Shown here one piece after another: positions 1-4,548 of a stretch of 8,662 nt of DNA. The notes beneath the pieces were generated by a model, which saw nothing but the letters and a program-made list of their open reading frames with translations, made no database searches and was not told the DNA's origin. This DNA comes from Candidatus Omnitrophota bacterium (GTDB taxonomy: Bacteria; Omnitrophota; Gorgyraeia; Tantalellales; Tantalellaceae), in assembly GCA_030631915.1 (NCBI GenBank), contig DAOVKF010000065.1:1-8662 (forward strand). The letters are read 5' to 3'. The number at the start of each line of letters is the position of its first letter. Within the stretch, counting starts at the first letter, position 1. Made by a program: the position numbers and the translations under genes.

Positions 1-966
1 AGCCCCCGCCGGCTTAAAAGGACCTATCTTTTCATCTTCCGATAAACACTTTAATAAAAAGTCCCGCCGCTTCTGGAATTCCCGTCTGTTGCTTTCCAGG
101 ATATCGTTCATCGCGGCAGTAAGCGCGCGCTCCGCCGCTGCCTGTCCGATCGAACTCGGGTTGGAAGTGGAATGGCTCTGCAACGTTGTAACCTTTTTTA
201 TGATGTCACGGTCCCCTGCCATATAGCCTATTCTCCACCCTGTCATGGAAAAGCTTTTTGAAACCCCGTTTACCACGATGGTCCTCGAACGCGCTTCATC
301 CGAGATAGACGCGATCGAAACATGCTCTCCCTCATCATAGATGATCTTCTCATAGATCTCGTCGCTGACGATAATGACCCCCTTTTCAATACATGCCGCG
401 GCTATGTTTTCCAGTTCCTCCTTCCCGTATACCACGCCCGCGGGATTCGACGGACTGTTGATCACCACGGCTCTGGTCCTCTCCGTCAAAGCTGACCGGA
501 TATCTTCCGCCCGGACCTTAAACCCTCTTTCAGGGGATGTCATCAGTATCCTCGGGATACCGCCTGCCAGTCTTACCATCTCAGGATAACTCAGCCAGTA
601 CGGATGGATTATCAAAACCTCATCCCCGGGATCACATATGACCTGAAAAATATTATACAATGAGTGTTTCGCCCCGCTCGAGACCACGATTTCGCTGGGA
701 TCGTAATTTAAATTGTTTTCATCGCTTAACTTGCGGCAAACAGCCTCCTTAAGCGACATGGTTCCCCCTGCCGGCGTATATTTGGTAAACCCGTCTCTGA
801 TCGCCTTTATGGCAGCCTCTTTAACCACTTCGGGCGTATCAAAATCAGGTTCTCCCGCAGCAAGAACGATCACATCTCTACCCTCTCTGACCATACCCTT
901 GGCCCTTGAAGTTATACCAAGAGTGGCAGACGGCTGAACCTCTCTCATCCTTTCCGCAAACCGCAT
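1..966 (-). CDS. aspC: Aspartate/prephenate-type aminotransferase (class I, type Ib), 3' end cut by window edge
   Basis: This is a PLP-dependent transaminase that moves the amino group between an amino acid such as aspartate and 2-oxoglutarate in the cytoplasm. The first 322 residues are visible of an expected 390-400; the C-terminal part lies beyond the left edge. Motifs seen in order are AGEPDFDTP (37-45), KYTPAGG (62-68), GAKHSLYN (98-105), the PYW..YPEM segment (122-130), NSPSNPAG (170-177), SDEIY (201-205) and the PLP-lysine block SKSFSMTGWRIGY (236-248). K237 is the Schiff-base lysine, D202 and Y205 are cofactor contacts, and R245 follows in the conserved block. The start ATG at 966 has GGAG (976-979) nine bases upstream and a candidate promoter behind that, so the gene is probably transcribed apart from the upstream repair cluster. 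Family and fold are secure. The substrate (aspartate, prephenate/arogenate or another amino acid) is inferred from resemblance to thermophile-type AspAT and cannot be settled here. Confidence 0.93.
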   Translation of the reverse strand, partial: MRFAERMREVQPSATLGITSRAKGMVREGRDVIVLAAGEPDFDTPEVVKEAAIKAIRDGFTKYTPAGGTMSLKEAVCRKLSDENNLNYDPSEIVVSSGAKHSLYNIFQVICDPGDEVLIIHPYWLSYPEMVRLAGGIPRILMTSPERGFKVRAEDIRSALTERTRAVVINSPSNPAGVVYGKEELENIAAACIEKGVIIVSDEIYEKIIYDEGEHVSIASISDEARSRTIVVNGVSKSFSMTGWRIGYMAGDRDIIKKVTTLQSHSTSNPSSIGQAAAERALTAAMNDILESNRREFQKRRDFLLKCLSEDEKIGPFKPAGA

Positions 967-1012
967 AAGACAATACTCCGGCTATAATTTAAGGTTAAGG
1001 TCAAGATAAGAT

Positions 1013-1041
1013 AAAATAGCACAATATAGTGGATATGACAA
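1013..1041 (-). promoter_or_regulatory. Candidate sigma70-type promoter for the aminotransferase gene
   Basis: On the minus strand TTGTCA (1041-1036, 5 of 6 matches to the -35 consensus) is followed after exactly 17 bases by TATTTT (1018-1013, 4 of 6 matches to the -10 consensus). Transcription would begin near 1006, leaving a leader of about 40 nt before the ATG at 966. It lies in the A/T-rich end of the only long intergenic region, directly upstream of a gene likely to need its own promoter. Chance matches are common in A/T-rich DNA, so this is a candidate only. Confidence 0.35.
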
Positions 1042-1084
1042 GAGGTAAAAAACAGCCCCTGAGCGGATGAAAACGCATTGTAGT

Positions 1085-1134
1085 GTGTAGGGGTCGAGGG
1101 TGTAGGGGGGGCACAGAGTCAGGGAGTTAGGGGG
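1085..1134 (+). repeat. G-rich tract with direct repeat and G-quadruplex potential
   Basis: The plus strand has guanine runs at 1090-1093, 1098-1100, 1105-1111, 1122-1124 and 1130-1134. The nonamer GTGTAGGGG occurs twice (1085-1093 and 1100-1108). Treating the seven-G run as two runs, the first three blocks satisfy a G3+ quadruplex pattern with loops of 4, 4 and 1. The G-rich strand is the template strand for the minus-strand genes, so the RNA would be C-rich. It abuts the inverted-repeat element and may belong to the same unit. No function is shown by the sequence. Confidence 0.55.
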
Positions 1135-1136
1135 AA

Positions 1137-1285
1137 GCCTGCTCCGGGGTGTTCCGTACAGAAGAAGAGTACGTCCCACGTTACTACAATTCCGACGCGG
1201 CCGACCTTGGAAAAATAATTCCCGAATTACCGCCACAGGTTATAGAAGTTTACTCTTCTTCTGGTAGGAATACCCCGGAGCAGGC
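1137..1285. repeat. 149-bp inverted-repeat (MITE-like or REP-like) intergenic element
   Basis: The left arm (1137-1171) starts GCCTGCTCCGGGGT and ends CAGAAGAAGAGTA. The reverse complement of the right arm (1251-1285) starts GCCTGCTCCGGGGT and ends CAGAAGAAGAGTA. By my alignment 31 of 35 positions agree, with differences only in the middle of the arm. The 79-bp centre is not itself a full palindrome but contains a small A/T hairpin. No coding frame inside is credible, and I found no clear target-site duplication at the outer ends. It could be a non-autonomous mobile element, a REP-type palindrome, or a structured RNA element at the end of the upstream transcript. The inverted repeat itself is certain; its nature is inference. 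Confidence 0.8.
1211..1229 (-). terminator. Weak hairpin plus T-run, possible intrinsic terminator for the repair cluster
   Basis: Read on the minus strand, TAATTCGGGAATTA (1229-1216) can fold into a 5-bp A/U stem with a CGGG loop and is followed at once by TTTTT (1215-1211). It lies about 90 nt after the nuclease stop codon, at the centre of the larger inverted repeat. The stem is short and lacks G-C pairs, so it would be a weak terminator on its own. The large flanking stem might help or might form instead. Confidence 0.25.
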
Positions 1286-1318
1286 ACAGCGCATTGCGGG
1301 GGACATAGGGACTAACGG

Positions 1319-2122
1319 CTACTTAGCGTTTATCACGGTGATCTGGGAAGGGTTGTCAATGACCATGCGCGGGCCGCGCTTATACTCGATTTTACCGACA
1401 ACTTCCACGTTCCTGCCTTTGTAATAGATCGCCGGGTCTATGCCCTGCGCGCGGAAAAAAGCGATATTCCTGCTGTAGATCACGGCGGTCAAGCCCTTTT
1501 TTCGGTCCTGTCCGAAATTAAGGAATACCCGGTCAGCGGCCACATAAATATCCGTGACCGCCCCCCTTACCGCGCAGAATCCCTTCCCTGTATTTTCATA
1601 AGCCTTTTCAGCGGCTATGCCCTTAAGGGAACCCCATAATCCGCGCTTATTGCGGCGGGCCTCGTTCTGAGCTTCCAATAACAGATCCATATATTTCACA
1701 TTAGGCGGAAAAGTATAAAGAACGGCCAATCCCTGTCTGAGCAGCTCTGAATTGATCATAACATTGTCATCGACATGAACATAGGCCAGCCATCGCCCGT
1801 ATTTATCCTGTTTCTCTACATCATATTCCAGACGGACTCTTTTTCCTGAAACCAGTTCTCTGTTATATTCCTTAGCTGCTACAGCGTATGGTTCCGGGTC
1901 AAATTCCCAGTTTTTACCCCGGCGCTTCATGGCCTCCGGTGTATCAATACCGATGTAACGAACAGATCTGCCGTCAGCGAGCTTGATCGTGTCTCCATCG
2001 ATCACGTTCCGGACAAAGTATCCGTCTTGCTTCGCAGCAGGTCCATTTTTTATACAACCTGTTGCCAATAAAGAAGTTATGAGGAATATTCCAAAATATG
2101 ATCGGAGTCTGTTTATGCCCAT
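1319..2122 (-). CDS. Secreted thermonuclease (SNase family) lipoprotein with C-terminal OB-like domain
   Basis: This is a calcium-dependent phosphodiesterase of the staphylococcal nuclease family that would cut DNA and RNA outside the cytoplasm. Residues 1-22 form a signal peptide (basic start, hydrophobic FGIFLITSLLA), and LATGC with C23 is an acceptable lipobox, so a membrane-anchored lipoprotein is likely. The SNase domain spans about 35-165. All key residues can be matched to the S. aureus enzyme: D44 in DGDT (its D21), R55 (R35), D60-T61-P62-E63 (D40, T41, E43) and R110 in KYGR (R87). Residues 182-264 are an extra beta-rich segment (VRGAVTDIY, RVFLNFG, VEVVGKIEYKRG, PSQITVI) resembling an OB fold used in nucleic-acid binding. 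The length of 267 aa exceeds the simple SNase core of about 150 aa. The gene lies 13 nt after nth, and its ribosome site overlaps the nth stop. The nuclease call is firm; the lipoprotein and OB calls are inference. Confidence 0.92.
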   Translation of the reverse strand: MGINRLRSYFGIFLITSLLATGCIKNGPAAKQDGYFVRNVIDGDTIKLADGRSVRYIGIDTPEAMKRRGKNWEFDPEPYAVAAKEYNRELVSGKRVRLEYDVEKQDKYGRWLAYVHVDDNVMINSELLRQGLAVLYTFPPNVKYMDLLLEAQNEARRNKRGLWGSLKGIAAEKAYENTGKGFCAVRGAVTDIYVAADRVFLNFGQDRKKGLTAVIYSRNIAFFRAQGIDPAIYYKGRNVEVVGKIEYKRGPRMVIDNPSQITVINAK

Positions 2123-2132
2123 TGGTCCTGAT

Positions 2133-2137
2133 CACCT
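2133..2137 (-). promoter_or_regulatory. Ribosome binding site for the thermonuclease, overlapping the nth stop codon
   Basis: AGGTG on the minus strand shares its first two bases with the nth TAG stop (2138-2136) and sits 10 nt before the ATG at 2122. A second purine patch, AGGA (2129-2126), is only 3 nt from the ATG and is too close to be ideal. The arrangement fits translational coupling, with ribosomes finishing nth feeding the nuclease start. Confidence 0.45.
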
Positions 2138-2768
2138 AATGGCTGCCTGCCGAAGGACAAAGTTTATTAAGCGGACAATCGGGACACATCGGTCTACGCG
2201 CGTTACATACCTTTCGTCCGTGTTCGATCAAAAGGTTCGACAGGATGCCCCATCTGCTTCTATCAAAAAGGCGCATGAGATCCTGTTCTATCTTTACGGG
2301 ATCTGTATTATTCGTAAGGCCCAGCTTTCCGCTGACCCTCTTCACATGTGTGTCCACGGCTATGCCCTCATTCTTGCCGAACGCGTGAAACAGGATGATA
2401 TTGGCTGTTTTACGGGCAACCCCCGGAAGCCTGAGGAGCTCATCCATCATATCAGGTACGCTGCCGCCGAACTCGTCCTTGATGATCCCGGCCATTGCTA
2501 TGATGTTTCTGGCCTTATTCCTGTAAAACCCGGTCGATCTGATCTCATTTTCAAAAACCGGGATACTGGCTCCGGCGTAATCTTCCGCTGTCCTGTACTT
2601 TTTGAACAGTTCCTTTGTCACGATGTTCACGCGTTCATCCGTACATTGAGCGGACAATATGGTCGCCACCAGGAGCTCCACGGGGTTTTTGTGTTTCAGG
2701 GCTGTTTGGGGCCCGGGGTACCGGGTATGGAGTATACGGTACATCCTGTCCGCTGTTTTTTTATCCAT
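2136..2768 (-). CDS. nth: Endonuclease III (DNA glycosylase/AP lyase)
   Basis: This base-excision-repair enzyme removes oxidised pyrimidines and nicks the abasic site. The 210 residues match the usual family length (211 in E. coli). Features seen are the ELLVATILSAQCTDERVN segment (31-48), the helix-hairpin-helix LPGVARKTAN (114-123) with catalytic lysine K120, the VDTHVKR block with catalytic aspartate D139, and the [4Fe-4S] loop C188-x6-C195-x2-C198-x5-C204. The frame stays open upstream to 2888, but that stretch overlaps the mutL 3' end and encodes nothing Nth-like; ATG at 2768 gives the family N-terminus. ATG at 2744 (M9) is a possible alternative. The gene follows mutL by 22 nt, most of it inside a hairpin, and I see no clear Shine-Dalgarno sequence, so translation probably depends on coupling to mutL. 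The product acts alone and needs no partner encoded here. Confidence 0.95.
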   Translation of the reverse strand: MDKKTADRMYRILHTRYPGPQTALKHKNPVELLVATILSAQCTDERVNIVTKELFKKYRTAEDYAGASIPVFENEIRSTGFYRNKARNIIAMAGIIKDEFGGSVPDMMDELLRLPGVARKTANIILFHAFGKNEGIAVDTHVKRVSGKLGLTNNTDPVKIEQDLMRLFDRSRWGILSNLLIEHGRKVCNARRPMCPDCPLNKLCPSAGSH

Positions 2769-2777
2769 GGTTATAGT

Positions 2778-2794
2778 GTAGCGGGCCCCGCTAC
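2778..2794 (-). promoter_or_regulatory. RNA hairpin at the mutL stop / nth start junction
   Basis: GTAGCGGGGCCCGCTAC on the minus strand forms a 7-bp stem rich in G-C with a 3-nt loop. It contains the mutL TAG stop (2793-2791) and ends 9 nt before the nth ATG, the place where a ribosome site would normally be. No T-run follows, so it is not a standard terminator. A ribosome reaching the mutL stop would melt it, which suggests termination-reinitiation control of nth. Function is inference. Confidence 0.45.
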
Positions 2795-4548
2795 GTTCGT
2801 CTGAACCTCTTCTCCAGCTCCCGCACCGTGATATCAAATGACGTGGGCCTACCGTGCGGGCACGTGAACGGCAGATCACAGTTATCAAGACGGGCCAGCA
2901 GGACCTCCATCTCTTGTTCGTTCAACCTGTCTCCCGCCTTGATCGCCGCTCTGCAGGATGTCAGTTTTATCAATTCCTCAAGCGGGTCGATCCTGTCCAG
3001 ATCGCGTGAAACCAGGTCTGATAGAACATCATAAACAACCGCCTTTATGTCTCCATCTTTTAAAACAGCGGGAACAGCCTGGACCGCGTACGAGTTTTCC
3101 CCGAATAGATCGATCTGGAAACCCAGCAGCCTGAACTTATCGATCAATTTCTCCATAACCACGGACTCACCGGCAGAAAGGTCCAGCCGCGCCGGGAACA
3201 GAAGGTTCTGCACGTCCCGGGACCGGTTTTCCGCTGCCTCGCTGAAATATTCATAAAGTATCCTCTCATGAGCGGCATGTTGATCAGTAACCGTGATCTT
3301 GTCTCCGTTTATCCGGACAATATAACAGTTACCGATCTGAAATAACCTCTTCCCTGCCGCGGGAACGGTTCCCGCGAGCGGAAGATCCGCTGAGGTCTCT
3401 TCTCTGACACCATGCTCCTCGGGCTTTTTCGCGGGAATATCATAGATGAATTCGTCCTGAACTGCCTGTTCCCGGGGCGAAACCGGCATTTCCGGCAATT
3501 GCTTCTCCGTAACAGGGGTCCGGGCGGCTACCTTTTCCGGGATGAACGTTGGTTTTATGCCCTCAAAAGCGTTCTTTACAGCCTCTACAACGGTCTTCCT
3601 CACGATCTTTTCGTCATCAAATTTGACCAGAAGCTTTGTGGGATGCACGTTCACGTCCATCTCCGACGGGTCTATTGACAAAAACAGAACAGCGGAAGGG
3701 TATCTGCCTCTTTCAAGAAGGCTCCGGTATGCATCCTGGACAGAGTGACTCAATAATCTGCTCCGAACAAACCGCTTATTGACAAAGAACATCTGTGCTC
3801 CCGTGTCCTTGCGGGTGCTTGCCGGCCGGCCGGCATATCCGGACACGGCATATCCGCCCGATGAAAACGCCACTTCCACCATATGATCGGCTACATCCCC
3901 GCCGAGGGCCGACCGTACTCTCGCAAGCAGATCCATGTCCCCGGTAACATGCAGCAGATCCCGCGTTCCCTGATTTAACCTGAATTCAATATCCGGATTT
4001 GAGACCACAAAACGGCCTACTGTCTCCACGATCGCGGCAAGTTCAGTGGACTCTTTCTTCAGGAACTTTCTTCTCGCGGGAACATTGTAAAAAAGACCTC
4101 TGACCTCGACGGTCGTCCCTTTCGCGCGGGGCGCGGGACGTATCTTCCGGATCTGCCCGCCCTCCAGATAAAGATAAACGGCTGAATCCCCGATTCCATC
4201 GTAACTTGTTATCTCCAGCCGGGCAACGGCCGCTATGCTTGCCAGCGCCTCTCCCCGGAACCCCAGCGTGCGTGCGTGTTCGATGTCCGTTATATCCTTT
4301 ATCTTGCTGGTGGCGTGCCGCATACAGGCAAGTTTCGCGTCTTCTCCCGTCATCCCTTCCCCGTTATCAGCGACCCTTATCATGGACCGGCCGGCATCCC
4401 GGATCTCTATCCGTATACTGCCGGCGCCGGCGTCTATCGCGTTTTCCACAAGCTCCTTAACGACGGACGCGGGCCGCTCCACGACCTCCCCAGCCGATAT
4501 TTTACCGATAACCTCTTCACTAAGCAGGTGGATCTTTGATTCCGTCAT
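2791..4548 (-). CDS. mutL: DNA mismatch repair protein MutL with endonuclease motif
   Basis: This GHKL ATPase links MutS mismatch recognition to strand incision. With the ATG at 4548 it is 585 aa. The N-terminal ATPase domain shows KELVENAIDAG (31-41, catalytic E32 and Mg-binding N36), DNGEGM (61-66), ATSKI (79-83), GFRGEALASI (96-105), LFYNVPARRKF (152-162) and DVNVHPTK (298-305, K305). A variable, proline- and charge-rich linker follows at about 335-398. The C-terminal dimerisation domain has DQHAAHERILYE (422-433), an exact DQHA-x2-E-x4-E metal-binding endonuclease motif, plus SCRAAIKAGD (531-540) and CPHGRP (563-568). This marks a nicking MutL of the kind found in bacteria without MutH. 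Start choice: GGAG at 4558-4561 is 9 nt from the ATG at 4548 but only 3 nt from an in-frame ATG at 4554, so 4548 is preferred; 4554 would add two residues. The gene overlaps the mutS 3' end by 29 nt (35 with the longer start), which suggests coupled translation and matched amounts. Confidence 0.97.
   Translation of the reverse strand: MTESKIHLLSEEVIGKISAGEVVERPASVVKELVENAIDAGAGSIRIEIRDAGRSMIRVADNGEGMTGEDAKLACMRHATSKIKDITDIEHARTLGFRGEALASIAAVARLEITSYDGIGDSAVYLYLEGGQIRKIRPAPRAKGTTVEVRGLFYNVPARRKFLKKESTELAAIVETVGRFVVSNPDIEFRLNQGTRDLLHVTGDMDLLARVRSALGGDVADHMVEVAFSSGGYAVSGYAGRPASTRKDTGAQMFFVNKRFVRSRLLSHSVQDAYRSLLERGRYPSAVLFLSIDPSEMDVNVHPTKLLVKFDDEKIVRKTVVEAVKNAFEGIKPTFIPEKVAARTPVTEKQLPEMPVSPREQAVQDEFIYDIPAKKPEEHGVREETSADLPLAGTVPAAGKRLFQIGNCYIVRINGDKITVTDQHAAHERILYEYFSEAAENRSRDVQNLLFPARLDLSAGESVVMEKLIDKFRLLGFQIDLFGENSYAVQAVPAVLKDGDIKAVVYDVLSDLVSRDLDRIDPLEELIKLTSCRAAIKAGDRLNEQEMEVLLARLDNCDLPFTCPHGRPTSFDITVRELEKRFRRT

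Larger units (their letters stand above)
967..1318. other. Intergenic region (352 bp) between the nuclease and aminotransferase genes
   Basis: This is the only gap over 300 bases. From right to left it holds about 33 bases of unstructured spacer after the nuclease stop, a 149-bp inverted-repeat element (1137-1285), a G-rich tract (1085-1134), about 40 bases of unremarkable sequence, a candidate promoter (1013-1041), and an A/T-rich leader with a GGAG ribosome site for the aminotransferase. Short open frames cross it on both strands, but none has a recognisable motif or a ribosome site, and I see no protein gene here. Confidence 0.75.

Noticed and set aside
1110..1289. GGCACAG at 1110-1116 and 1283-1289 as a target-site duplication of the inverted-repeat element
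   Set aside because: The left copy is 20 bases outside the arm while the right one overlaps the arm end, so the two do not flank a common unit; a 7-mer match is easily chance.
982..1424. Short open frames across the intergenic gap (minus 982-1236 and plus 1149-1424)
   Set aside because: Both run through the inverted repeat or G-rich tract, lack ribosome sites and motifs, and one overlaps the nuclease gene antisense.
1983..2804. 273-codon plus-strand open frame
   Set aside because: It lies antisense to nth and the nuclease start, both of which have complete catalytic motifs. The translation has no recognisable domain and no ribosome site was seen.
2769..2888. Longer N-terminus for nth from 2888
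   Set aside because: The extra 40 residues overlap the conserved 3' end of mutL and show no Nth-family similarity; the family N-terminus begins at the ATG at 2768.
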